Part shown: piece by piece, positions 41,615-52,398 of the stretch | How positions within the stretch are numbered: the stretch's first letter is position 1 | Layout: each line of letters begins with the position of its first letter | Assembly: GCA_005885555.1 (NCBI GenBank) | Contig: VAWN01000021.1 | Coordinates: forward strand, 3,884-67,883 | From: Actinomycetota bacterium | GTDB taxonomy: Bacteria > Actinomycetota > Actinomycetes > Mycobacteriales > Micromonosporaceae | DNA: 64,000 nucleotides | Direction of reading: 5' to 3' | Made by a program: the position numbers and the translations under genes | Notes under the pieces: model-generated | Told to the model about the DNA's origin: nothing | Database searches by the model: none | Seen by the model: the letters and a program-made list of their open reading frames with translations, nothing else

Positions 41615-42487
41615 ATGGGGGAGATCCTGGTCGGTACCGCCTCGTGGACAGACAAGACGCTGCTCGCCTCCGGTTGGTACCCGGAGTCGGCCGACACCGC
41701 GGAGAAGCGGCTGCAGTACTACGCCCGCAAGTTTCCGCTCGTCGAGGTCGACGCCACGTACTACTCCCCGCCGGCCGAGTCCACCGCGCAGCTGTGGGCC
41801 GACCGCAGCCCGGCCGACTTCACGTTCAACGTCAAGGCGTTCAGCCTCCTCACCGGACATCCGACGAAGGTTTCCGCGATATACAAGGACCTGCGGCCGG
41901 AGACCGACAAGAAGAACGTGTACCCCGACGACCTGCCCCCGCAGGCGTACGAGGACGTGTGGACCCGGTTCCTGTCCGCGCTCGATCCCCTTGTGGCGGC
42001 CGGAAAACTGGGCGTGCTGCTGTTCCAGTTCCCGCCGTGGTTCACCATCCGGCGTGCCAACAAGCAGTACCTGCTGGAGGTGGCCAAGCGGTGCAGCCCG
42101 CTGCGCATCGCCGTGGAACTGCGCCACGAGAGCTGGTTCGCCGGCGACAACCAGGCCGAGACGCTCGACTTCCTGCGCAAGCACGAGCTGCCGTTCGTGA
42201 GCGTGGACATGCCGCAGGGCCACAAGTCGTCGATCCCACCGGTCCTCGAAGCCACCAGCGACCTCGCCGTGGTCCGCTTCCACGGGCACAGCGAACACTG
42301 GACCAGCAAGGACATCTACGAGAAGTTCGGTTACCTGTACCCGGACAGGGAGCTGAAGTCGTGGGTACCGAAGCTGGAAAAGCTCGCGCAGGCCGCGCGG
42401 ACGCACGTGCTGATGAACAACTGCCGTGGTGACTTCGCGCAGCGCAACGCCGAGACGCTGATGGACTTCCTAGGGCTGCAGAGATAG
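41615..42487 (+). CDS. DUF72 (YecE-like) TIM-barrel protein
   Basis: 290 residues from an ATG at 41615 that begins MGEILVGTASWTDKTLLASGWYP, the family start. Further hallmarks are EVDATYYSPP, FTFNVKAFSLLTGHP, LLFQFPPWF, VELRHESWF and VVRFHGHSEHW. The biochemical function of DUF72 is not established. Its last 18 bp overlap the convergent GMC oxidoreductase gene. Confidence 0.92.
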   Translation: MGEILVGTASWTDKTLLASGWYPESADTAEKRLQYYARKFPLVEVDATYYSPPAESTAQLWADRSPADFTFNVKAFSLLTGHPTKVSAIYKDLRPETDKKNVYPDDLPPQAYEDVWTRFLSALDPLVAAGKLGVLLFQFPPWFTIRRANKQYLLEVAKRCSPLRIAVELRHESWFAGDNQAETLDFLRKHELPFVSVDMPQGHKSSIPPVLEATSDLAVVRFHGHSEHWTSKDIYEKFGYLYPDRELKSWVPKLEKLAQAARTHVLMNNCRGDFAQRNAETLMDFLGLQR

Positions 42488-44092
42488 CGCGGCGGGCGCG
42501 GTCGCCGGCACGGCGGGCCGTGCCGGCGGCACCGGCGCGAGGCGCCGGTAGGGCTCGCCGGGCGCCGGCCGCGGATCCGGCTCACCCTTGTTGGGCCACA
42601 AGGACATCGCGCGCTCGGCCTGCGCGGTGATGGTCAGCGCCGGGTTCACGCCCAGGTTCGCGCAGACCGCCGCGCCGTCCACGACGTGCAGCCCCGGGTG
42701 GCCGAAAACCCGGTGGTACCCGTCGATGACGCCACTGTCCGGTCCCGCGCCGATCACCGCGCCGCCGAGGATGTGCGCGGTGACCGGAATGTTGAACACG
42801 TCGGTCCACGAACCGCCCGGTACCCCGCCGATCTCCTCGGCCAGCAGCCGTACCGCCCTGTTGCCGGCCGGGATCCAGCGCGGGTTCGACGCGCCGTGGC
42901 CCGGCGTCGTGGTGAGCCGCCGCCGGCCGTACCAGTTCCGTCCATAGTGGACGGTCAGCGAGTTGTCGAGCGTCTGCATGACGAGGGCGATGACGGTCCG
43001 CTCCGACCACCGGCGCACCGACATCAGCCGCAGGTTCGTCGCCGGGCGGCGCAGGAACTCCGGCCACCACCGCAGCGGCCGCCACGTGTCGCCGTCGACG
43101 AGTACCGTCTGCAGCAGGCCCATCGCACCCGATCCCGGCCCGTACCGCACCGGCTCCACGTGTGTGTCGGCATCCGGATGGAACGAGCTGGTGATGGCGA
43201 CCCCGTCGGTGAAGTCGGCGTCGCGGCGCAGCGACCGGGCGCCGAGGATCGACTCCGAGTTCGTCCGGGTCAGCGCGCCGAGCCGGTCGGACACGTTCGG
43301 CAGCACGCCGCGCGCCTTCATCGCGTGCAGCAGCCGCTGGGTACCCAGCGCCCCCGCCGCGAGCACGACCTGGTCCGCGGTGAAGGTGCGCTGCCGGGTG
43401 TGTACCGTCCACCCCGGCCGGATGCCGGTCACCGCGTGCCGCTCGAACACCTGCACGCCGAGCTTCTCCGCCAGGTACAGGTAGTTCTTCACGAGCGTGT
43501 TCTTGGCGTTGAACCGGCACCCGGTCATGCACGCGCCGCAGTGCGTGCAACCGTTGCGGGCCGGCCCGGCACCGCCGAAGAACGGGTCCACATCGGACTG
43601 TCCAAAGTAGACACCGACCGGCGTCGCGTGGAACGTCGCGCCGACGCCCATCCGTTCGGCGACCCGCTTCATCGCCTCGTCGGCGCGGGTCATGCGACCG
43701 TAGGTGGTCACGCCGAGCATCCGCTCCGCCTGGCCGTACCAGCGGGACAGCTCGTCCTTCCAGTCGGTGATTTCCGTCCACTGTGGATCGTGGTAATACC
43801 GGTCCGGCGGCCGGTACAGCGTGTTGGCGTACACCAGCGAACCGCCGCCGACACCCGCGCCGGACAGCACGAGAACATTGCGCAGCAGGCTGATCCGCTG
43901 GATGCCGTAGCAACCGAGAGCCGGCGCCCACAGGAAGTTGCGCACGTCCCACGAGGTCTTCGGGAACTCGTCGTCGGCGAAGCGCCGGCCGGCTTCGAGT
44001 ACCGCGACCCGGTACCCCTTCTCGGCCAGCCGCAGGGCCGCGACGCTGCCGCCGAACCCGGAACCGACCACCACCACGTCGTAGTCGCTCAT
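42470..44092 (-). CDS. GMC oxidoreductase, cholesterol-oxidase (ChoD)-like
   Basis: 540 residues, ATG at 44092 with GAGG upstream. FAD-binding VVVGSGFGGSVAALRLAEKGYRVAVLEAG at the N-terminus, GAGVGGGSLVYANTL, and the C-terminal GMC region with HILGGAVIG, GYHRVFGHPGLHVVDGAAV and NPALTITAQAERA. Between them lies CTHCGACMTGCRFNAKNTLVKNYL, a CxxCxxCxxxC motif. It is the counterpart of mycobacterial choD, which lies in the same guaA-guaB3 interval. The physiological alcohol or sterol substrate is unknown. A Pro/Ala-rich tail ends the protein. Confidence 0.92.
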   Translation of the reverse strand: MSDYDVVVVGSGFGGSVAALRLAEKGYRVAVLEAGRRFADDEFPKTSWDVRNFLWAPALGCYGIQRISLLRNVLVLSGAGVGGGSLVYANTLYRPPDRYYHDPQWTEITDWKDELSRWYGQAERMLGVTTYGRMTRADEAMKRVAERMGVGATFHATPVGVYFGQSDVDPFFGGAGPARNGCTHCGACMTGCRFNAKNTLVKNYLYLAEKLGVQVFERHAVTGIRPGWTVHTRQRTFTADQVVLAAGALGTQRLLHAMKARGVLPNVSDRLGALTRTNSESILGARSLRRDADFTDGVAITSSFHPDADTHVEPVRYGPGSGAMGLLQTVLVDGDTWRPLRWWPEFLRRPATNLRLMSVRRWSERTVIALVMQTLDNSLTVHYGRNWYGRRRLTTTPGHGASNPRWIPAGNRAVRLLAEEIGGVPGGSWTDVFNIPVTAHILGGAVIGAGPDSGVIDGYHRVFGHPGLHVVDGAAVCANLGVNPALTITAQAERAMSLWPNKGEPDPRPAPGEPYRRLAPVPPARPAVPATAPAALSLQP

Positions 44093-44211
44093 CTGTACCT
44101 CGCTCCTTGCCGGCCATCCTGCGACCGCCGGCTCAACCGGGTCAACCGGGCGTTCCGGCAGAGTTCGGTCCCGGGGAGGACAGGCGGGCCCGGATCTGAC
44201 AGAGTCTGCGC

Positions 44212-45795
44212 GTGATTTACGTCGTTGGATCTGGTCCGTCAGGCATCTCCGCAGCCGTCGCGCTGCTGGCCCGGGGCGAGCGGGTGACGATGCTGGACGC
44301 CGGCATCGAGCTCGAACCCGAGCGGCGCCAGCTCGTCGCGCAGTTGGCGGCGCAGGATCCGCCGCAATGGTCACCGACCGCGATCGCGCGCGTGAAAGAG
44401 TACATGAACGCCGGAAAGTCCGGAATCCGGCTCAAGTACGCCTACGGTTCGGACTTCCCGTACCGGGAGGCCGACCGGTACCTGCCACGCGAGGGAACCG
44501 GGGTCGGGCTGGTGCCGTCGCTGGCCCGGGGCGGGTTCAGCAACGTCTGGGGCGCGGCGGTCCTGCCGTACGTCGAGGACGAGATGGCCGACTGGCCGGT
44601 GCCGTACGACAGCCTGACCCCGCACTACGAGGCGGTGCTGGCCGTCATGGGCCTGGCGGCGACCAAAGACGACCTGGCCGAGCGGTTCCCCTTGTTCAGT
44701 ACCGACTACCACCCGGCACCGACGAGCCGGCAAGCCGAATCGTTGCTGCGCGACCTCAACGCCCACCGGGACACGTTGCGCTCGCGCGGGTTCCTCTTCG
44801 GGTACTCCCGGCTCGCGTTGCGTCCCCGCAACGAGGGTCGCGGCTGTGCCGCGTGTGGCCTGTGCATGTACGGCTGCCCCTACGGTCTCATCTACAGCAC
44901 CGGCGCGACGCTTGCGGCGTTGCAGCGCGACCCGATGTTCCGGTACGAGGGCGGCGTCCTGGTGGAGCGGTTCGTCGAGACGGCTGACGGAGTGGAGATC
45001 CGCGCGCGGTCGATGGTCACCGGCGAGCCACTGGTACGCACGGGATCCCGGGTGTACCTGGCGGCGGGTGTCCTGTCCTCGACCAAGCTCGTGCTGGCAT
45101 CGCTTGAGGCGTACGACCAGCCGGTGACGCTGATGGACAGCCAGTACTTCCTGCTTCCGCTGCTGCGGTACCGGGGTGAACGCGGTGTCTCCCGGGAATC
45201 CCTGCACACGCTGTCGCAGGTGTTCATCGAGCTGTTCGACCGGGAGGTTTCCGAGCACAGCGTCCATCTGCAGGTCTACACGTACAACGACCTCTACCCG
45301 GAGGCGTTCCAGGCGGTGCTCGGCCCGGCGTTCCCCGCGTTCCGCCCGGCGCTGAACAGCTTCCTCGCGCGGTTCCTGGTGATCCAGGGGTACCTGCACT
45401 CGGACCTGTCCACACACGTGTCGATCCGGCTGCGACCGCCGCGCGACGGCGCGCCGGCGACGCTCGCGCTCACCGTCGAAAAGAACCCGGCCACCCGCCC
45501 GGCCCTGCGGCGCGTCGCCCGCAAGCTGTTGCGCAACCGGTCGCTGCTGAGGGCGGTACCGCTGTCGCCGATGCTGCGCCCCGGCGACGCCGGCCGGGGC
45601 TTCCACGCCGGGGGTACCCTGCCGATGCGCGCCCGACCCGGCCCGTTCCAGACCGACGTGTGGGGCCGGCCGCACGGGCTGCGCCGGGTACACGTCGTCG
45701 ACTCCAGTGTCTTCCCGAGCATCAACGCGAGCACCATCACGCTGACCGTGATGGCCAACGCCCACCGGATCGCCGCCGAGGAGGTACCCGCATGA
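44212..45795 (+). CDS. GMC-type FAD-dependent oxidoreductase with CxxCxxCxxxC motif
   Basis: 527 residues, GTG at 44212. N-terminal dinucleotide motif VVGSGPSGISAAVALLARGERVTMLDAG, LARGGFSNVWGAAVLPY, then CAACGLCMYGCPYGLIYS (a ferredoxin-like four-cysteine motif at about residues 218-228), and a C-terminal GMC part with FHAGGTLPMR, GRPHGLRRVHVVDSSVFP and NASTITLTVMANAHRIAAEE. It is only distantly like its divergent neighbour. The next gene overlaps it by 4 bp. Substrate unknown; an alcohol or lipid dehydrogenase role is inferred. Confidence 0.87.
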   Translation: MIYVVGSGPSGISAAVALLARGERVTMLDAGIELEPERRQLVAQLAAQDPPQWSPTAIARVKEYMNAGKSGIRLKYAYGSDFPYREADRYLPREGTGVGLVPSLARGGFSNVWGAAVLPYVEDEMADWPVPYDSLTPHYEAVLAVMGLAATKDDLAERFPLFSTDYHPAPTSRQAESLLRDLNAHRDTLRSRGFLFGYSRLALRPRNEGRGCAACGLCMYGCPYGLIYSTGATLAALQRDPMFRYEGGVLVERFVETADGVEIRARSMVTGEPLVRTGSRVYLAAGVLSSTKLVLASLEAYDQPVTLMDSQYFLLPLLRYRGERGVSRESLHTLSQVFIELFDREVSEHSVHLQVYTYNDLYPEAFQAVLGPAFPAFRPALNSFLARFLVIQGYLHSDLSTHVSIRLRPPRDGAPATLALTVEKNPATRPALRRVARKLLRNRSLLRAVPLSPMLRPGDAGRGFHAGGTLPMRARPGPFQTDVWGRPHGLRRVHVVDSSVFPSINASTITLTVMANAHRIAAEEVPA

Positions 45796-46655
45796 GCGCC
45801 GACGCCCGAGCCTGCGCGATGACCGGAGCCAGCGGCTACCTCGGTTCGCGGCTGTGCCGGTACCTGACCGCCCAGGGCTGGACGGTGTACCGGCTGGGCC
45901 GCGCCGCGACGGATCCGCTGGACGTGCGGTGGTCGCTGGACGGAGCGCCACCGGCGCAGTTCTTCGCGGACACCCGGATCGACGCGCTCGTGCACTGTGC
46001 CTGGGACTTCCGCGCGGTGCGCCGGGCGGACATCGAGCGGACCAACGTCCAGGGCTCGATCCGGCTGCTGGACGCCACGCACCGGGCCGGTGTCCGCGAC
46101 CTCGTCTTCATCTCCACGATCAGCGCCTTCACCGGCTGCCGGTCCGACTACGGCCGGGCCAAGCTGCGGGTCGAGCGGCAGACCCTGGACCTCGGCGGGA
46201 CCGTGGTACGGCCGGGCCTGGTCTACGGCCAGACGCCGGGCGGGATGGTGCAGGCGCTGACGAAGGCGGTCACCGCGCTGCCGGTTGTCCCGCTCATCGG
46301 CAGCGGGCGCCAGTTGCAGTACCTGGCCCACGAGGACGACCTGGCCGCTCTCGTGGCGTCGCTGCTGGAACCGGGGCATCCGGTGGTCGATACGCCGGTG
46401 ATCGCCGCCAGCGAGTACCCGCTGACGTTCCGCGAGATCCTGGCGCGGCTGGCTGCCGCAGACGGGCGCCACGCCCGGCTGGTACCGCTGCCGTGGCGGG
46501 CGCTCTGGGCCGGGCTCAAGGCCGCCGAGACCGTGGGACTGCGCCCCGGCTTCCGCAGCGACAGCGTGGTCAGTCTGGTCAACCAGGACCCGCGGCCCGA
46601 CTTCGCGATGACCCGCAAGCTCGGCGCCAGCTTCCGCGCCTTCCGGGAGAGCTGA
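45792..46655 (+). CDS. NAD-dependent epimerase/dehydratase family protein (extended SDR)
   Basis: 287 residues from an ATG overlapping the oxidoreductase stop (ATGA). Rossmann motif MTGASGYLGSRLCRYL, HCAWDFRAV, STISAFTGC, active-site Tyr-x3-Lys in SDYGRAKLRVE and VVRPGLVYG. It may reduce or epimerise the same compound handled by the preceding oxidoreductase, an inference from the overlap. It faces the glycosyltransferase gene, 3 bp away. Confidence 0.9.
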   Translation: MSADARACAMTGASGYLGSRLCRYLTAQGWTVYRLGRAATDPLDVRWSLDGAPPAQFFADTRIDALVHCAWDFRAVRRADIERTNVQGSIRLLDATHRAGVRDLVFISTISAFTGCRSDYGRAKLRVERQTLDLGGTVVRPGLVYGQTPGGMVQALTKAVTALPVVPLIGSGRQLQYLAHEDDLAALVASLLEPGHPVVDTPVIAASEYPLTFREILARLAAADGRHARLVPLPWRALWAGLKAAETVGLRPGFRSDSVVSLVNQDPRPDFAMTRKLGASFRAFRES

Positions 46656-46658
46656 CCG

Positions 46659-47927
46659 TCATACCTTCCCGTCGGCCAGCACCACCGGTACGTCATCGGT
46701 GGGTTCCCGCTGGCCCGGCACTGTCACGGCGACCCGGGGCGTGGCGATCCCGCGCAGGGTCATGAGGCTGCCCAGCAGGCCGGAGAAGACGCACAGCCCG
46801 CCGACCGCGATGAGGGTGGCCGACGGCAGCACCAGTCGCACCGTGTCCCGCGCGTTGGTGAGCTGACCGAAGTCGACCGAGCCCCACCGGGTGAAGGCAC
46901 CGATCGTGCCGACCAGACCGACCAGCATGAGCATCAGGCCCACCGCGGCACACGTCTCCAGCCGGAGCACCTTGGCCCAGCGGGCCAGGCGGGCATGTTC
47001 GATGATCCGCTCGTGCCGGCCGTACATCTCGGCGAATCCGCCGAGCAGGACGAGTTGGGCGCCGACGATCAGAGCCAGGCAGCAGTAGACCATCGTGTTG
47101 AGGTCGAACTGGACGCGACCGACCCGGACCGGTCCGAACGTCAGCGCCAGCGTGCCGATCAGGCCGAGCAGCGCGGTCACCACGCCGGGTGTGATCAGTG
47201 CCTTCTGCGGCGCCAGAACCAGCAGGAACCGCAGATGCCGCCAGCCGTCGCGCCAGGTGCGCAGGTGCGGCGGCCGGCTGCGCCCGTCCGGGTACAGCGT
47301 CGTGGGTACCTCGCTGATGTCGTACCCGGCCAGCGCCGCACGGACCACGAACTCGGACGCGAACTCCATGCCCGGCATGCACAGGTCCAGCGCCTGGACC
47401 CGGTCGCGGTTGAAGCCGCGGATCCCGCAGTGGAAGTCGCCGACGTGGCGCAGGCCGAACAACCGCCGGCCGAGCCAGGACAGCACCGGGTTGCCCAACC
47501 AGCGGTGCAGGAACGGCATCGCGCCGGGCTGGATGCGGCCCTTGAACCGGTTGCCCATCACCACGTCTCGACCCTTGCGCAGCTCCGCCACGAACGCACC
47601 CAGGTGGGCCAGGTCGTAGGAGTCGTCCGAGTCGGCCATGATGACGTACCGGCCGGCCGCTGCCTCGATGCCGGCGATCAGCGCGCCGCCGTAGCCACGG
47701 ACCGGGGCGTGGATGACCCGTGCGCCGAGTTCACGCGCGATCTGCTGCGAGCCGTCGGTGGAACCGTTGTCGCTGACGAGTACCTCGCCCTTGACCCCCA
47801 GCTCCGCCAGCGACCCCTGCGCCTTGCGGATGCAGCCGGCCAGCGTCTCCGCCTCGTTGAGGCAGGGCAGGAGGACGGTCACCTCGACCTCGGGTACCGG
47901 CGTCTGCACCGGATCGTCAGCTCGCAC
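46659..47927 (-). CDS. Family-2 glycosyltransferase, dolichyl-phosphate-mannose-synthase-like, with membrane tail
   Basis: 422 residues, GTG at 47927. Catalytic GT-A domain: VLLPCLNEAETLAGCI, VSDNGSTDGSQQIA, DxD-type metal site MADSDDSYDL, GNRFKG, DFHCGIRGF and HLRTWRDGWRHLRFLLV. The last 180 residues hold four membrane helices (ITPGVVTALLGLIGTLALTF and others). Such enzymes transfer a sugar to a polyprenyl phosphate. Its start overlaps the upstream membrane-protein gene by 11 bp. Confidence 0.92.
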   Translation of the reverse strand: MRADDPVQTPVPEVEVTVLLPCLNEAETLAGCIRKAQGSLAELGVKGEVLVSDNGSTDGSQQIARELGARVIHAPVRGYGGALIAGIEAAAGRYVIMADSDDSYDLAHLGAFVAELRKGRDVVMGNRFKGRIQPGAMPFLHRWLGNPVLSWLGRRLFGLRHVGDFHCGIRGFNRDRVQALDLCMPGMEFASEFVVRAALAGYDISEVPTTLYPDGRSRPPHLRTWRDGWRHLRFLLVLAPQKALITPGVVTALLGLIGTLALTFGPVRVGRVQFDLNTMVYCCLALIVGAQLVLLGGFAEMYGRHERIIEHARLARWAKVLRLETCAAVGLMLMLVGLVGTIGAFTRWGSVDFGQLTNARDTVRLVLPSATLIAVGGLCVFSGLLGSLMTLRGIATPRVAVTVPGQREPTDDVPVVLADGKV

Positions 47928-49485
47928 CCTGGGCTCCTCCGGATGTGCCGGCGCCGGCCAGCTCGGGCAGGCTCGATGGGTCGGCCGGGTGGCGCGGTGT
48001 CGGTACGGCCACCTCGGGCTCGGTGACCGCCGGTTCCAGCGGGGCCGGCCGCTGCGCGCGGCGCTCGTGGCGGCGTTCGACGAACGCGTCGAGCGCCGCG
48101 ACGGCCAGCATCAGCAGGGCGATCCGGATGGCGAAGTTCTCCTGGACGGCGTACCGGGACGCTTCGATGTCCAGGTACAGGACGCCGGCAACCTCGCTGA
48201 CCAGCGCGGTGATCGTGAGGACGACGGCGGTGACTGTCAGCAGGCGACGGCGGCGGAACGCGCCGGTGGCCCACGCCGCCACGAGCGCGAGCAGCAGGCT
48301 GCCGAACAGGGCGGCCAGGCCCTTGCGGCTCGGATGGAACATCAGCCGGTCGATCCGCTTGGGAAAGAACCGCTTCGCATCGCCGTACAGGCCGTAGTTG
48401 TCGATGCCGCCGAAGGCCCGCGGTGCGACGTTCCAGACCACTCGCGCGGCCTGGTCCGGCGCGGCGAGGGCGAAGCTCACCGGCGCGTCGCCGTTACGGT
48501 CGGCCCAGGCGTGCAGCTCCGGGCAGGAGTTGAACCGGTCGAGCAGCCCGAAGAAGTCCTTGGGACGGGTACGGGCGTACTCGGCGGCGGCCGGGCACTT
48601 CGGCATCCCCAGCTCGTCCTCGTAGACGTGCTGCAGGCGCGGATCGCCGTAGATGGTGATGTTGATCCCCCAGGTGTTGCCGAGCCGGAACATCAGCACG
48701 TCGCTGTTCGCCGACAGATGCGTGGCCGTGTAGCCGCTGAAGGTGCCGAGGACGTTGGGCATGATCGCGGTACACCAGCCCACCGCGACCGCCAGGGCCG
48801 CCGCCGCGCCCACCGCCCACCGGCGCAGGTCACGCCGGCGCCAGGCGAGAAAGACCAGTACCGCGCCGAGGACCACGACGAACAGCCGCAGCTCGGCGCG
48901 CACGAACGTCCAGTAGAACGCCGCGGCCGTCAGCGCCACCAACGCGATGCGGGCGCCGGTGCGCAGCCACAACAGGAAGCAGGCGACCACGACGACACCG
49001 AGGCTGATGGACAGCGACTCGGACATGATCGTGAAGTCCCACTCGGTGACCAGTGTCAGCAGTGCGAAGGACAGCACCGCGCCGCTCGCCACCGCCTTGG
49101 CGGCCGTGCCGCGCAGGCATGTCCACAGCGCGCAGGCCAGCAGCGCCCAGGCCACCGTGCTGATCGCCCACTGCGCCTCGACCCGGCGCCAGTCGTTGTG
49201 GAACAGCGCGTACAGCAGCGGTACGCCCCATAGCCGTGGCGCGTGGCCGGTGAACGACACAAGCGGACCACGGTCCCACAGCGGGCTGTCGCGGTAGGCG
49301 TAGGAAAAGGCGTCCGGCCAGACCTTGAGCGTCGAGGACCGGAGCACCGCAATACGGGCGATCAGATACCCGCCCAGCAGGCACGTGAGCAGCGAGCCGG
49401 GATAGTCGAAGACGGCGTCCCGGGCCGTCCGTATCCGGCCGCGCCACCACGCGGTACGGCGCACCCCGGCCGCAACCCCCACCAT
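47917..49485 (-). CDS. Large polytopic membrane protein, glycosyltransferase-partner candidate
   Basis: 522 residues from an ATG at 49485 with GGAGG 8 bases before (the frame is open to 49515). About ten to eleven helices are seen. The first large outside loop holds LKVWPDAFSYAYRDSPLWDRGPLVSFTGHAPRLWG, whose aspartates recall the early acidic loop of GT-C type mannosyltransferases. The tail is Arg-, then Glu/Pro-rich. With its overlap with the DPM-like gene, a polyprenyl-phosphate-sugar-using transferase is a fair guess; no family is firmly recognised. Confidence 0.8.
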   Translation of the reverse strand: MVGVAAGVRRTAWWRGRIRTARDAVFDYPGSLLTCLLGGYLIARIAVLRSSTLKVWPDAFSYAYRDSPLWDRGPLVSFTGHAPRLWGVPLLYALFHNDWRRVEAQWAISTVAWALLACALWTCLRGTAAKAVASGAVLSFALLTLVTEWDFTIMSESLSISLGVVVVACFLLWLRTGARIALVALTAAAFYWTFVRAELRLFVVVLGAVLVFLAWRRRDLRRWAVGAAAALAVAVGWCTAIMPNVLGTFSGYTATHLSANSDVLMFRLGNTWGINITIYGDPRLQHVYEDELGMPKCPAAAEYARTRPKDFFGLLDRFNSCPELHAWADRNGDAPVSFALAAPDQAARVVWNVAPRAFGGIDNYGLYGDAKRFFPKRIDRLMFHPSRKGLAALFGSLLLALVAAWATGAFRRRRLLTVTAVVLTITALVSEVAGVLYLDIEASRYAVQENFAIRIALLMLAVAALDAFVERRHERRAQRPAPLEPAVTEPEVAVPTPRHPADPSSLPELAGAGTSGGAQGAS

Positions 49486-49525
49486 TCGTCCCGCCTCCGT
49501 GACCCCCCGGCACAAACGCAGGCAT

Positions 49526-49551
49526 GATACATGGATCTCCAGCCATGTATC
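49526..49551. promoter_or_regulatory. Inverted repeat GATACATGG-N8-CCATGTATC
   Basis: Perfect 9-bp arms at 49526-49534 and 49543-49551, extended with mismatches by GCAGG/CCTGC on the outside. It lies 41 bp before the polytopic membrane gene and 37 bp after the guaB3 stop. It could be an operator of the accessory unit or a terminator for guaB3. Confidence 0.55.
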
Positions 49552-49587
49552 GTCCCTGCGCGAGGCAGCCGGCGACGGAGGAGCGGA

Positions 49588-50706
49588 TCAGCGGTCCAGG
49601 ACCAGGCCGACCTTCTGGAACTCCTTGAGGTCGCGGTACCCGCACTTGGCCATCGCGCGCTTCAGCCCACCGAACAGGTTCAGCCCGCCGTCCGGATCGT
49701 CGGACGGCCCGTAGAGCAGCTTCTCCATGTTGCCCAGCGGCTCACCGGCCACCCCGAACGCGCCGCGCGGCAGCTTCGGGTGGCTGGCCGCGGAGTGCCA
49801 CCACGCGCCACCGGCCGGCGCCTCGGCGCACACCGACAGCGGCTCGCCGAGCATCACCGCATCGGCACCGCAGCCCAGCGCCTTGGCGATGTCGCCGGAG
49901 GTGCGGATGTCGCCGTCGGCGATCAGGTGCACGTACCGCCCGCCGGTCTCGTCGAGGTACTCGCGCCGGGCCTCGGCGGCGTCGGCGATCGCGGTCGCCA
50001 TCGGTACCCGGATGCCCAGCACCATGTCGGTCGTCGACCATTCGTCGGCGGCGACGCCCACGATGACCCCGGCCGCTCCGGTACGCATCAGATGCAGCGC
50101 GGTCTGGTAGTTGGTGCACCCGCCGACGACGACCGGCAGGTCGAGGTCGGCGATGAACTCCTTGAGGTTCAGCGGTTCGTCCACAGTGGACACATACTCC
50201 GCCGACACGACGGTGCCCTGGATCACCAGGATGTCCACGCCGGCGTCGAGGATCACCGGGGCGAGCGCCAGCGTGTGCTGCGGCGAGACCCGTACCGCCA
50301 CGGTCACCCCGCCGTCGCGGATGGCCCGGACCCGGTCGGCGATCAGCTCCGGCTTGATCGGCTCGGCGTAGACCTCCTGCAACCGCTTGGTCGCCGGCGC
50401 ATCCTCGTCGAGCTCGGCCAGCTCTTCGAGGATCTTCGTCGGATCCTCGTACCGGCTCCACAGCCCCTCGACGTTGAGCACCCCCAGACCCCCGAGCTGG
50501 CCGAGGGTCACCGCCGTGGCGGGGCTCACCGTCGCGTCGGACGGGTGCGACACGCAGGGGATGCGGAACTGGTATGCGTCCAGCTGCCAGGCGGTCGACA
50601 CGTCGTCGACGTCGCGGGTGCGCCGGCTCGGCACGATGGCGACGTCTTCCAGGTGGTACCCGCGCCGGGCGCTCTTGCCCTGCCCGATCTCGACGAAGTC
50701 ACGCAC
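49588..50706 (-). CDS. guaB3: GuaB3-family IMP dehydrogenase-related protein
   Basis: 372 residues, GTG at 50706. An IMPDH-type TIM barrel without CBS domains: FVEIGQGKSARRGYHLEDVAIVPSRRTRD, CVSHPSDATVSP, VVVGGCTNYQTALHLMRTGAAGVIVG, ADGDIRTSGDIAKALGCGADAVMLGEPL. The length and beginning mark the actinobacterial GuaB3 subfamily, always next to guaB. Sixteen bp separate it from the guaB stop. Members of this family have been described as GMP reductase-like; the activity here is inferred. Confidence 0.96.
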   Translation of the reverse strand: MRDFVEIGQGKSARRGYHLEDVAIVPSRRTRDVDDVSTAWQLDAYQFRIPCVSHPSDATVSPATAVTLGQLGGLGVLNVEGLWSRYEDPTKILEELAELDEDAPATKRLQEVYAEPIKPELIADRVRAIRDGGVTVAVRVSPQHTLALAPVILDAGVDILVIQGTVVSAEYVSTVDEPLNLKEFIADLDLPVVVGGCTNYQTALHLMRTGAAGVIVGVAADEWSTTDMVLGIRVPMATAIADAAEARREYLDETGGRYVHLIADGDIRTSGDIAKALGCGADAVMLGEPLSVCAEAPAGGAWWHSAASHPKLPRGAFGVAGEPLGNMEKLLYGPSDDPDGGLNLFGGLKRAMAKCGYRDLKEFQKVGLVLDR

Positions 50707-50721
50707 CGCAGGTCTCCTGGT

Positions 50722-52254
<1,533 letters not shown>

Positions 52255-52398
52255 TCATATGTTACCCACGCGCCGTCCCGCAAAATTCGCGCCGGGCCGC
52301 ACCGGGCCGGTCCCGGGCCGCGCCGCGCCGCGCCGCGACCACACTCGCCCCGGGGGGAGGATGCGGCGTCAACCAGGGTTCGGCGATACGGTGGAACC

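Noticed and set aside
42470-42487. 18-bp overlap of DUF72 and GMC genes as a sign of a wrong stop
   Set aside because: Both C-termini read normally to their stops, and short convergent overlaps also occur at psd/pssA and dppF/acidic gene, so it is taken as real.
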